DNA of 16,412 bases from Fomitopsis serialis (lineage: Eukaryota > Basidiomycota > Agaricomycetes > Polyporales > Fomitopsidaceae). Below the pieces are notes generated by a model. It made no database searches, was not told the origin of the DNA, and worked only from the letters and a program-made list of their open reading frames with translations. Within the stretch, counting starts at the first letter, position 1. Every line of letters begins with the position of its first letter. Below are positions 1 through 9,075 of the stretch, piece after piece. Location of the stretch: positions 1 to 16,412 of the forward strand of contig NW_025955649.1 in NCBI RefSeq assembly GCF_022376445.1. The letters are read 5' to 3'. The translations under genes and the position numbers were made by a program.

Positions 1-221
1 CGCCTCGGGCACGAGGCATCACGTGTACTTGCTGTTGCGAGTCGCTAAGTTGCTCGACGCTCTCAAGTTCAACTTTTACGGTGACCGCTACCGCTCTCCC
101 TTCGTGTCCACCTTCAGCCCAAGTTTGAAGTAGGATCCGCCCATCTGTCTACACCGTCCCTGGCAGTACCCGTACCCGTGACCCGAGCGGGCTCAGGTTA
201 CCTGTGCTCTGCACTGAGGCT

Positions 222-381
222 CTCTCGCACGCCCGTCCTCTCGCGCATGTCCATCCTCTCGCGCATGCCCACCCTCTCGCGCACGCCCATCCTCTCGCGC
301 ACGCCCATCCTCTCGCGCACGCCCATCCTCTCGCGCACGCCCATCCTCTCGCGCACGCCCATCCTCTCGCGCACGCTCATC
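222..381. repeat. 18-bp GC-rich minisatellite, about 9 units
   Basis: Nine head-to-tail copies of the unit CTCTCGCGCACGCCCATC. The first is two bases short (222-237) and the other eight are full length. Units at 274, 292, 310, 328 and 346 are identical; those at 238, 256 and 364 carry one or a few substitutions. Because 18 is a multiple of three, several frames stay open through the array on both strands (for example a Leu-Ser-Arg-Thr-Pro-Ile repeat on the plus strand). Nothing upstream or downstream looks coding, so these open frames are most likely a by-product of the repeat. Confidence 0.95.
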
Positions 382-838
382 TTGCATCCGCTCTCCCGTC
401 TATAACATCACTCTGGTCGGCGCCTCTCTCGCCCAGGTATGCCTCGGCTATAATGTGATGACGCGGCTCACACTCGACGTAAGGATCCCACTGTCGCGCT
501 GTCGCACAAGATAGCAAGTTGCCCTTCCTCGTCATGGACATACTGTTCGGGACCTACCAAGTCTGCGCAGACGACGCGGTTCGTTAACGTAACTTGACTC
601 ATGCACGAGGGCGGCGTCGAGGTGGGGAGAGGCATATATTCCTGGGCTTGACTAAATAATACTCTCTGGACAGAACGGCACCCAGCACGAACTACCCCGC
701 TAGAAGGCATCGCACCCGGGCTCTCCTTCGATCTCTGCTCCACGGCCGCCTATGTCGGTAATACTGCGTGTTCGGGATCATGCACGGATCAGTAACAACC
801 TCGATGGTCCGACGTGCGTCTGGGGTTCTCACGGGCTG
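382..838. other. Spacer without recognisable gene
   Basis: Nothing in this stretch is supported as a gene. A 91-codon open frame on the minus strand (468-743) resembles no family I know and has no neighbouring exon. The stretch separates the 18-bp minisatellite from the 3' side of the PRAI fragment. Confidence 0.5.
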
Positions 839-861
839 TCATCGACTCGAACGACAACGGC

Positions 862-1660
862 ACTTATACCATCCCACAGCCCGAAGACGACGCCGACAGC
901 TCACGGACGGACAGTCTCGACCGCCCCCTTGATGTTTTCCGGTGTGAGCCTGCCGGCGAGTATAATTGCCATCCGCGCCCTTCACCCCCAGCACCTCGCC
1001 CGCTCGACCACCTCCCGCGCAACCTCCAAGTCCAGCTTCGTGCCTCTCCTGCCGCTCAGCCCGTCGCCGCCGGGACGCACCGCATCCAAGAGAACAAACT
1101 GGTTCAGCCCGGGGCGCGTGACCTCCGCGACCGCGTCCACGCTGCGCTCGCTGACGTGCACGACGCAGATGACGGGCACGGGCAGGAAGCGCGCCCACTC
1201 CGCCGGCTCGCGTCCGTGCAGCTGCACCATGTCGAGGTGCGCGACCTCCACCGCACGCACGATCGTCTCCAGCGGTGCATCCTGGAACACGCCCACGAGC
1301 AGCGGGCAGCTCAGCGAGTCCTGCGGCGCCACCGCCTCCCGCGCCGCCGTTGCGTGCGCCACGAACCACGACACCCGCGCCATCTCTGTGCCCGCGCCCG
1401 CGTGTGCCTGCGCCTGTGCGAGCCGGCCCGCGAGGTAGCTGTTCCGCGGCGACGGCGTCGCCGGGGGGAGAGCGGCGGGGAGGAAGAGCGGACCGGGCCC
1501 GCGACGCGTGCACCGCGACGCTGATCGCCTGCGCCTGCGCGAGCGAGACGGCGCGCTTGCTCGTCGGGACGAACATCGGCCCGAGCATGTCCGCGCCTGC
1601 TTGCACCTGCTCACCCGCTCTCACGGAGGGCACACGCATCCAGCGACTGCACAGCTGCGC
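862..1660 (-). pseudogene. TRP1: Decayed phosphoribosylanthranilate isomerase (PRAI) domain fragment of fungal TRP1
   Basis: Intact PRAI converts N-(5-phosphoribosyl)anthranilate to CdRP in tryptophan synthesis. In fungi it is normally the last domain of a trifunctional glutamine amidotransferase-IGPS-PRAI protein. Seen here: GADMLGPMFVPTSKRAVS (about 1590-1540), then in another frame PLLVGVFQDAP (from 1305), MVQLHG (about 1224), VPVICVVHV, FVLLDAVRPGGDGLSG, and after a stop MAIILAGRLTPENIKGAV. The order is that of a whole PRAI barrel. Breaks: a frame change near 1494-1503 in a GGGCCC run; TGA at 982-984; and TGA at 901-903 where the family has the Trp of the P-W-A-V-D-V motif. Beyond that point AVGVVFG is a damaged form of AVDVSSG. 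The usual N-terminal K-I/V-C-G motif is poor (LCSRW), and no IGPS or amidotransferase sequence lies upstream. This looks like a truncated extra copy of the TRP1 3' end. The family call is firm; pseudogene status assumes correct base calls. Confidence 0.82.
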
Positions 1661-1670
1661 TACCTCCACA

Positions 1671-2480
1671 TCATTGCAGAAACCAGCACTGTCCTCGCAG
1701 TCCCAGGCTCCTGCACCGGAGAAGCGGGTCGGACACTGGTGAGACGTTGAAACCTAGCAGAAGGAAGGGCAGCTCGGGCTGATTCCTTTAAAAGTTGTAT
1801 AGGGTTCGAGGACTGGTCCTGGGTGGACCATCTGCCGATGCCTCGCGTCTCGAGTGGGTGAGTGACCAGGCTTCCTATCTTGCCCTCGGACCGGACATGC
1901 TCACTGAGACGGTAGGTTTCAGATGTGACCGCGCGTCGTGCGCATCCGAACACCCGGTCATTTGCGGGGGGCGAGAGTTGGGAATGTGAGGGGCAGGGGT
2001 CCGGTATGTGAGCTTTGTCTCCCGGTTCGTATGCTCGCTGATACATGTATGTATCATCTCGTCGGATGTCAGCTGCTGCCGCGCATAGCGCGATATCTAG
2101 ACCAGTAGTCAACCAGGGCCAACTGTCCATGATCTCCCTAAGGTATGCCTCACGTCCATTGGTACACTTCCCACGAGCATAGATCCTGGCCATGAATGTC
2201 TGCGACCCTGACCCACTTGCCCGCCGACCCACCTACCCACGTACTCACTGTCCCAGAGAAACAACTACTGCAGGACGTATGCGCATGCGACTCTGTTACA
2301 CCCACACACCTGCACAGCCTCTTGCCCACGGCTCCTCTTGCATGCGCCCTCTTGCCCTCGCTCTTGTCTACTCGTTCAGCTGGCCACCCACCCACTCATG
2401 CGGTCGCCCATGCGATCCTCCACGTGTACATATGCAGCTGTTTAGTCGGACTTATATACCTCTTAAGTGTACTTAGACGT
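1671..2480. other. Spacer without recognisable gene
   Basis: Open frames here (for example 190 codons on the minus strand, 1660-2232) are Ser/Pro/Arg-rich and match no family I recognise. I looked specifically for an IGPS domain upstream of the PRAI fragment and found none. The plus strand at about 2200-2400 is rich in CCCAC/CTTGCC-type pyrimidine words without a regular period. Confidence 0.45.
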
Positions 2481-2621
2481 GGCTTAATAGATTGCTTGGG
2501 CGTGCTTCATGAAGCAGACCGGCTTATTTTAAGCAATTGGACCTTCTTCAATAAGCCGCCTCGGCTTAGTGGCTTGATTGACTTAATGGCTTGATTAAGC
2601 CCATTAAGCCGCCATTAAGCC
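2481..2621. repeat. Cluster of GGCTTAAT / ATTAAGCC direct and inverted motifs
   Basis: About nine copies of a GGCTTA(AT) word in both orientations fall within 140 bp. Forward copies lie at 2481, 2521, 2563, 2571 and 2588; reverse copies lie at 2551, 2594, 2603 and 2614. They build several dyads. TAAGCCG-CCT-CGGCTTA (2552-2568) is a perfect 7-bp stem, and the block at about 2583-2607 is a near-perfect palindrome centred on CTTGATTAAG. The last three copies are spaced 9-11 bp apart, about one helical turn. This could be a protein-binding array, a remnant of a foldback element, or recombination-prone AT-richer DNA. Confidence 0.7.
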
Positions 2622-2720
2622 ACATGTAGTTTTCCTGATGTGGTGAGTGAACGTCGTTCAAATGCTGCGAGAACAACTACATGATTTATTGTTTAGGCAT
2701 ACTTAGGACGAAGCAACACA

Positions 2721-2784
2721 AATGACAGGAAATGAAATGAGGTGAAGTGAAGTGGAGTGACACGAGAGGGAGGGACACTCGTGT
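2721..2784. repeat. Degenerate RRTGA pentamer array followed by a hairpin
   Basis: From 2721 to 2760 the sequence reads as eight consecutive pentamers, mostly AATGA, GGTGA or AGTGA. It runs directly into a perfect 7-bp inverted repeat, ACACGAG (2760-2766) and CTCGTGT (2778-2784), with an 11-base loop. No coding potential is apparent. Confidence 0.6.
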
Positions 2785-2953
2785 TCACGACAATTAACAT
2801 GGGATCTAACAGGAAATGGGGTGATCCCGTATGAATCTATGTAAGTGGCAGGCCATAACAATATTAAAGTCCAACCGGGCCTGACGTGCACTGATGGAAA
2901 GTGTGAAGATGAGACGGGCTTGTAGACGGAGAAGTGGGAAGAGACGGGCAGGG

Positions 2954-3020
2954 ATGGGACGTGAACTGACGCAATGGGACGTGAACTGACGGAATGGGAC
3001 GTGGACTGACGCGAAGTGAC
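2954..3020. repeat. 20-bp tandem repeat, about 3 copies
   Basis: The 20-bp unit GTGAACTGACGCAATGGGAC occurs at 2961-2980, again at 2981-3000 with one change, and at 3001-3020 with a few changes. A partial copy ending in ATGGGAC precedes it (2954-2960). Related GACGGG and GTGA words are scattered from 2880 to 3060, so the array probably grew from a locally repetitive G-rich strand. Confidence 0.8.
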
Positions 3021-4440
3021 AGGCATACATGGGACCACATGAGACCTGGCGTGATACGGCATGAATCCGCATGATCTCAAGTTATCCTTGCCTAATCCCT
3101 GGTTTCCGGTGCGAAACGACGAGCTCACGAGCGTTTCCAAGCGTTTCCAAGGGTTCCGGAGTATAGTATACATTTCCCGCAAGTTCACATGTAATCTTAC
3201 GTGCTCATTACATATACCTCGGGCGCGCTCGGTTGAGACACTGTAGAGTATATACCTGGTATATACATAGGTTGTCGACATCGGGTTTTGTCCGGCATGG
3301 GCCTTCATACCTCACACGCCCTCCGTACAGTGCCAGAGCTTACCAAGCGAGACCCTTGTGGTGCCCATGCTTTGCGAATGATGAATAGCGGCTCGGCTCA
3401 TGCGAATTCACTGCGCCTATAGCGCTGAACGAGATGACGGGAGGATGTCTTTTTGCCGTTGTACTTATGCGCGTTCCACGTCATGCATGTTCACATCGCG
3501 TAGAAAGGTGACTATGACCCGGACATGACCGAAAGATGTACAGGTGTACGTGATTGCACATCGCCCAATATCATTTGTGTGGATACATGGAAGCTAAGTT
3601 GTACTGCATCTGCTCAGGGCCTTAGTGACGTACAACTGTGGCCGCTTAAACGAGGGTTGACGCTATGAACAACGAGGCCTCACTGGCATAGGAGTGAGAT
3701 GTGTTCGCATCGATCTCAGGGTTCAGTACTCAGTCACGGTAGCTGTTGATGCCGTCACGTCGCTCGCGGTGCGGTATCCATACTAGTTTGTTTGTAATCC
3801 CGTTTATCGTCATTTGAGGGCGAAGCCCTATGTAGACTCGAACAATACACATGTACACTACTGAGGTTCGATTCGATGGTGTCTAGCTGATCATTGGCTC
3901 AGTGCGCCTCCGTAAAGGTGACTTCGCCGGATCCATACTAGTACTGGACTAAACGGAATACCGACCGGGGTAAGTTACCCTTGGTTAGGTCTCAAGGTGC
4001 GCATAGAACGCAAGGACATGCACTGAAGGGATTCATATAACACGGTACTGTAGGACCCCTTGAATCTCGAGGAGGACGATGAGGTGAGGAGGTGAGGAGG
4101 ATGACGAGGACGAGGACGAGGAGGGGATGTCCATCTAGTCGTACAAGACCGTAAATGTCACACAAGGTAGGACGCCCTGATATCGACAGAATCTATCCCA
4201 ATACTCTCAAGCGCAAGATCTTGACCCTGTAGCTTCAATTGTCGATGTGCAATTGCACCCTATCATGCATGCATTTGATATCGAACTTTGTATCTAGGGA
4301 CTACGTTCGCGTATTTAGACCTTATCATGCGGGCGTGCGGTATGATACATGAAATAGGAATAGAGACTGTGGCATGATCGAAGAGGGATGAATGAGTCGC
4401 GCTTGCTATCCAACACAGTGGGTTTACGGAGCGCTGTAAG
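3021..4440. other. Long AT-richer spacer with no gene seen
   Basis: No open frame of note appears on either strand beyond about 60 codons near 3061-3246, which resembles nothing. Small items seen: a perfect 10-bp tandem duplication GCGTTTCCAA (3131-3150), a 12-bp word ATCCATACTAGT present twice (about 3776 and 3931), and the purine tract listed separately. A tRNA B-box-like GGTTCGATTCG near 3866 lacks flanking T-stem pairing. Confidence 0.5.
4068..4126 (+). repeat. Purine-rich GAGGA/GACGAG low-complexity tract
   Basis: About 60 bp composed almost only of GAGGA, GATGA and GACGAG words on the plus strand, ending in GAGGAGGGGA. It lies in an open spacer with no flanking coding sequence. It is therefore more likely simple-sequence DNA than an acidic coding stretch. 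Confidence 0.7.
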
Positions 4441-4871
4441 AATTAAGTGTTTCCAAATTGGACTAGTGCATGCCGGGTGCGGCCCTCTGGGCTACCCGAT
4501 CCAAAGAAAACTCCTAGGCCTGGGGAACAACGGATGAGCTGTAATCCTCGGCATGAAGAAGCTGGGGGCGACGTGCTGCGGCTCGTCTGTTACTCCCCTT
4601 TGGAAGTCGACGCACCTAGAATGAATGCAGCTTCCCGCTGGCGCATATGAAGTCTGCTCCCGCGCCGGAAAAGTTGCCGTACTCATCTGCCGAGGGAGAG
4701 GCGTCAACGTTGAGAATTAGAATCCCCGTGGACAGCGCCTGCTGGCCGCTGATTGGGGTAGAGAGAACTCGGAATTGTGCGACATGCATCTGTCACATTT
4801 TGTCTTGCTCGGAAGCTGACCGCGGCGGGAATTGTGCTGCAAGCCCGCTGGCGCATAGATGCCATGCCAGC
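4441..4871. other. Spacer downstream of the Gag-like ORF
   Basis: This is where a polymerase or integrase reading frame would be expected if the adjacent Gag-like gene belonged to a complete retroelement. The minus-strand frames here show no reverse transcriptase, RNase H, integrase or tyrosine recombinase motif. The 14-bp word CCCGCTGGCGCATA occurs twice (4634-4647 and 4844-4857), and its core GCTGGCGCAT occurs once more at 4986-4995 inside the ORF. Confidence 0.5.
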
Positions 4872-6164
4872 TCAGCGACTCGATACGACGTCTGCAGCCC
4901 CCACGCGCTGCGTACGAGGACACTGCTGAGCACCGTGAGTGGCTTGTCCACATCCCGAGCAGAGGTGCCTTGCGTCGTGCGAACGGCTGGCGCATCCTGC
5001 GGGCCGTTGCCAGTCGTAGCACAAGGCGTGTCCGCCGTCGGTGAGGACAATGCTCTTCCGGATGCGCTTGGTGATGGTGTCGAAAGAGCTGTCCCAGGTC
5101 TTCTCGGCGTCGCAGGAGTAAATATGGTGCTGATGGCGGCCAAGGCATATGGCGCAAGCGGAACGAACCGACCCGCCTGCGCCGCTCGGAAAAGACGGCG
5201 GTTTGCGGCTAGGGTAAGGTGCCGATGTCCTTTTTCTATTTGGCTTGGTGCGAACAGCTGAACCATCGACGGAGGCGTCAGCTCCACGATGGGAGGAGGG
5301 GCTCTGCACTGGGGATGCTTGGTCGAGGGACACGCGCAGCGCGTCCCAATGCGCGTCGTTCACTGCATCTTTCGCCGCTCGATCTGCCTGGTAGACGCAA
5401 TGGTAAGTGTCACGTAAGATCTCCTCCGAGATGATAGAAATGTCCCAGGCACCCCGATGGGATGGAATGGCGCGATGCCACCTCTGCCGTTGCTCTGCCT
5501 GGTAAGTGAGCAGCGCGCGCGCGTCCAGCGGGTCGTGCGACTGCCTGGATGGATGGACTCGTAGGTTGTTCCAGAGATCGGCGAGCATGCGTACTCGGTC
5601 CCAGGCCCAATCTGCTTGTCGCATCGCGACCAAGAACCTCGGGGCGGCTTCTTCGAATTGAGTCCATGTGAGCTCGCTATCAGGGATGAGATCTTTCGCG
5701 CGTTGCATCGAGGCGGCCGGTACACAGGAGATAGTGCCATCACTGTCGCACATCCATGTCATAGCTGGTACGTCGTCGACGGCTTGCGCTACTTCCGCGG
5801 CAGCTGCATCCAAGCCTCGGTTCGTGTAGTAATACATTTCGATGTACTTTCCCTCCTCGAGTCGACGGACGGCGTACGGCGCGGCGAGTGGAACGAGTGT
5901 TCCTCGTGGAATAGGACGGTCCGGGATAGGAACGTACTTCAGGTAGTCCGCGCCCCACTTCTTCTTCAACTCGTCTATTTCCCCACGACGTCTGGCCGCC
6001 CCGGCAACCAGCTCTTGTTCGGGCAAAGCTTGAGGGAAGGCAAGCGCAGCGTGTTCAGCGCTCCAACCCATGTCAAGGAGACGCTGCTTGCTCTCGGCAT
6101 CCTCCTTGCGCTTGTAATAGTCGGGAGTTGCTAGCGTGTTTGAGTCGACAAGTATCTGTGGCAT
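4872..6164 (-). CDS. Gag-like zinc-knuckle protein of a basidiomycete retroelement-type family
   Basis: A single 430-codon open frame with an ATG start and no sign of introns. The N-terminal 280 residues are mostly helical, with YIEMYYYTNRGL (about 108-118) and LTWTQFEEAAPRFLVAM (about 165-181) followed by WDRVRMLADLWNNLRVHP. Residues 285-335 are a Ser/Pro/Arg linker. The C-terminus is Cys/His-rich: CAIC at 337-340, then CYDWQRPAGC at 382-391, then CSGCGQATHGAQQC at 402-415, which fits a canonical CX2CX4HX4C zinc knuckle. I know this layout from large families of basidiomycete hypothetical proteins tied to retroelements, where it plays a Gag/nucleic-acid-binding part. That link is recalled, not tested here. 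No polymerase lies within 400 bp downstream, so this is an orphan or domesticated copy, or the remnant of an element. It is fully open, unlike the decayed genes nearby. Confidence 0.72.
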   Translation of the reverse strand: MPQILVDSNTLATPDYYKRKEDAESKQRLLDMGWSAEHAALAFPQALPEQELVAGAARRRGEIDELKKKWGADYLKYVPIPDRPIPRGTLVPLAAPYAVRRLEEGKYIEMYYYTNRGLDAAAAEVAQAVDDVPAMTWMCDSDGTISCVPAASMQRAKDLIPDSELTWTQFEEAAPRFLVAMRQADWAWDRVRMLADLWNNLRVHPSRQSHDPLDARALLTYQAEQRQRWHRAIPSHRGAWDISIISEEILRDTYHCVYQADRAAKDAVNDAHWDALRVSLDQASPVQSPSSHRGADASVDGSAVRTKPNRKRTSAPYPSRKPPSFPSGAGGSVRSACAICLGRHQHHIYSCDAEKTWDSSFDTITKRIRKSIVLTDGGHALCYDWQRPAGCASRSHDARHLCSGCGQATHGAQQCPRTQRVGAADVVSSR

Positions 6165-6846
6165 TACTAGTATGCTATGGTATGCTTCTGCAGCTCAGAT
6201 ACAAAGGTTCAAACCGGTTGTTTGTAGCTCTGAAGTGAGCACGCTGGAGGAGAGGGTTGGTGCGCAAAGAGAGGCGCTGCGCGCTTAACTCAGTAAGTAG
6301 ACCGGGTTGATACTTACATAAGTTGTTTTACGTTTTGAGTTCCAACCACCATACCTTCCAATAATCGGACGTAACCGGATGACCCCTGGTGGATTCAGCG
6401 CGTACGTGTCGACCGGATTCGACGATTCCTGTGCCACCAGCGAATCTATTCGCCAGGAAGCCCTCTGCCGGATTGTTTATGGGGCTCATGGGGCCAGGTA
6501 GTTGAAGTCATGGTGATTACCAGAACCAAATGCCGTCGAACGCATCCGCGTTGAAGAATCACACACAGGCAACACCGTAGTAAGTTCATCGGTACGCACT
6601 ATGGAGTATGGACATCCGTCAATTGCTGAAGTATTATAATAGGAAGGGACTAAGGATAGTTCGTGCTGTACATGCGGATTCGTGTTTCTCTATGTGAAAT
6701 GTGCGAGAGGAGCCATGCAAATGTTCCAAACCACGCAGCCCGGATCTTAAGATGCGTCCTACTGAATGTTTGCTGCGCATCGCGTAGATAGTCCATACGA
6801 CGACCGCGTCCGATATCCAAGGAGAGTGGATGTACCGTTTTCATAC
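6165..6846. other. Spacer between Gag-like ORF and MFS gene
   Basis: This holds the presumed promoter of the Gag-like ORF and the 3' flank of the MFS gene, both on the minus strand. No gene seen. A perfect dyad GCGAAT-CT-ATTCGC lies at 6440-6453, and a palindromic ACTTACATAAGT word lies near 6312. I found no long terminal repeat or target-site duplication bracketing the Gag-like ORF by eye. Confidence 0.45.
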
Positions 6847-8544
6847 TTACACCTTCGCGAACAGCTTCTTGCTGAAGTGCAGGCGCACAGGCACAAGGAG
6901 AAGCGACGCTACCATGGGCGCGAGCGCACAGAACACGATCAGGTACTTGTACGCTTCGCGGCTGTCCTGGGAGATCCCGTTCGCACTAGACGTCCCGGCG
7001 ATGATCTAACAACAACGCGTCCACGTTAGTCATCTGGTCAGGCGGGAAGCATGCAATTGTACGCACTCGTGCACCGATGGGTGAGGCGAACATGGGCGGG
7101 ATGACGTTCATGAGGAACTGAATTGCCGCGGCGGAGCCAAGACGCTCCATGCCGACGATCTTCGCTGACGTTGGCACAGACAACGCCCAGTACGCTACGT
7201 GCACCTTCAGTACCCGCAGCTTACGACGAACCTTCGCAAAACTCACCACCACTGAAGATGCCCCAGAGAACGCCGAAACCCATCATGTCGCCGAGGTTCT
7301 TCGCGACGAGCCACACCGCAAGGACCATGACACCCGAGAGGAAGTTGAACGAAATCATGACGTTGAGCACACCCCAGTGATCCGCAACTCTGCCCGCGAG
7401 GACACGTCCGATGGAGTTGACTGCAGCTGTGACAGACAGGACAGCGGAAGTATTCGGGCCCGAGATGCCCAGCGCTGTGCAGTAGCCTGTTCACCGAAGA
7501 ATGAGCATCAGCGAAGCGGGGCACAAACAATCGACGTACCTGGGATGAAGAAGATGGGTGTGACGTAGCCGAAGAACTGGAGGAAGGCGAAGACGAGGTA
7601 CAGCGGGTACATGGGCACCCTCAGCACGCTGAGATCGAAGACCTTGTACTGGACTTGCTTCTTGGAGGCGACACGCTGGCGGAGTAACGCGAGCGAGACC
7701 ATCCCGCAAACGAAGCAAAGGAACCCGACGATGCGGAGGGCCCAGGGGATACCGAGGTTGTCGATCGCAGTTTGCACAATGGGTGACAGAATGACGGCTC
7801 CGATACCACTCCCAGACTAGACGATTGTTTTCAGTAGCCACATCCAGAGCGCAAGTGCGAATGACTTACGCTCGCAATACCGGTAGCAAGACCACGGCGC
7901 TTGTCGAACCATTGGGAAGGAAGGCCGATAGCAGGAATGTAGGCCAGCGAGCTTCCGATACTACAGGAACCTCGTAAGTGCTCTGCATCACGCGGGAAGT
8001 TCATTATCGATACCGACCCGAACATAATACCCTGGGAGAGGAGAAGCTCCCAGTATTTGGTGGCAATGGATGCAAGCATAAGTGCGACAGTCATCATGAG
8101 CACACCAAGTAGAATGGGGGCGCGGATGCCAAACTTGGCGACAAGGATGTTGCCGAAGGGACCAACCGCGAAGCCGAAACCCACGGCGGTACCACCGACG
8201 AAACCGATCTTGAACAGGCTCACGTCCAGAAAACGCGAGTCGGACCTAGTTGTGTATGCGTCTTGGTAGATACCCCAGACGTTTCCTGAAGTGGAATGAA
8301 TACAATGAGTGGCCGATACTGGAGCAATATAGTCCTCCGCCAACTTACCGGTACCAAAGGCCATGAAACTGGCCAGGAAAGTGGCAACAACCGTCATCCA
8401 AGCGTCGAGGCCACCATCCGGAGGCGGCGCCACTTCCTCCTGGACTTCCTCCTCTTCCTTGGAGGATTCCTGCGACCCAGAAGAAGGGGTAGCGTGCTTC
8501 TCCTGCTCGAACGAGCTCTTCATTGTTGGTGCGGCCGAGCTCAT
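6847..8544 (-). CDS. MFS transporter, monocarboxylate transporter (SLC16/MCH)-like, 7 exons
   Basis: Predicted plasma- or vacuolar-membrane carrier of 452 residues. Exons (minus strand): 8544-8349, 8285-8018, 7960-7870, 7816-7540, 7486-7247, 7194-7067, 7005-6847. The six introns are 52-63 bp, all GT...AG, and the exons sum to 1359 bp, an exact multiple of three. The acidic, Ser-rich N-tail (about 1-42) ends in PPPDGGLDAW, the fungal/animal MCT entry motif usually written DGGWGW. About twelve hydrophobic segments follow. QWFDKRRGLATGIASSGSGIG marks the loop after TM4 and TM5, and GRVLAGRVADHWG the loop between TM8 and TM9. Substrate cannot be read off: relatives carry monocarboxylates, riboflavin or other small molecules. 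ATG 8542-8544 is the first in-frame ATG; an upstream GTG is not a credible start. The stop TAA overlaps a perfect donor-like GTAAGTATG, so an extra 3' intron and tiny last exon are possible. It is divergent from the OpuAC-like gene. Confidence 0.9.
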
Positions 8545-9075
8545 GATGACGATAGCGTTGGTCGCGGCGGGAGAATCGCGGTGGAAGAAGAGCACCTAAA
8601 CCGTCCGAGACTCTATACGTCGCGGACATTTTATTGTATCGACCGTGCGGTAAGGTCGTTGTTCCGACGGGTCTCGGGGGATGCGGCGTCGTTGCCTACC
8701 TCGGAAAGCAGGGATTCGGGACGCTGGTCGGGGGCTCCAGCATGACGCGCACACGTGACAAAGGCGCGACGCGACGCGTCAAGCGCCCGGACATCCACCG
8801 GGGCATCCACGCATGGAGGCATCCAAGAGGCATCCCCGGCGCTGCATCTCCCGCCGCTCCTCGTCCGCCTTCCATCAGCGAGCTCGAAATCTTTCATTTG
8901 ACAGTCGATCGTTACGGTTTTGCTCCATGGACTACCGCGGATAGCCGCATCGTCGGGGAGCTGCACATTCCCGCATCACCTCCGGCGCATCCGGACGTGC
9001 CATAACTTGCGCTCCTGCAACTTTGATGGGCAGTCCCGCCTGAGCGCTCCCCTGGAAGCCAGTGTTATCCCCGCC
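8545..9075. promoter_or_regulatory. Shared divergent intergenic region (MFS / OpuAC-like)
   Basis: A 531-bp spacer lies between the start codons of two diverging genes, so it must hold both promoters and 5' UTRs. No clear TATA box is placed correctly for either start. Short GGCATCC words recur four times between about 8801 and 8837. Open frames on both strands inside it (for example 123 codons at 8634-9005) do not resemble proteins. The role is inferred from position only. Confidence 0.55.

Noticed and set aside
204..458. Open frames through the minisatellite (His/Ala/Pro-Leu repeat peptide)
   Set aside because: The frame is open only because the 18-bp unit contains no stop. Flanking residues look random and no exon signals border it.
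839..1524. Plus-strand open frames opposite the PRAI fragment
   Set aside because: They are Arg/Pro/Ala-rich antisense shadows of GC-rich DNA whose minus strand carries clear PRAI motifs.
1660..2232. 190-codon minus-strand frame upstream of PRAI
   Set aside because: Tested by eye as a possible IGPS domain; none of the IGPS motifs occur and composition is not protein-like.
3855..3885. tRNA-like B box GGTTCGATTCG
   Set aside because: The flanking bases do not form a 5-bp T stem, and no acceptor or anticodon stem could be placed upstream.
5616..6134. 172-codon plus-strand frame
   Set aside because: Antisense to the Gag-like ORF, whose zinc-knuckle and helical motifs define the coding strand.
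8634..9005. 123-codon plus-strand frame in the divergent spacer, possible extra 5' exon of the OpuAC-like gene
   Set aside because: The first exon at 9076-9126 already supplies the expected N-terminal strand, and the frame has no family resemblance or matching splice phase.
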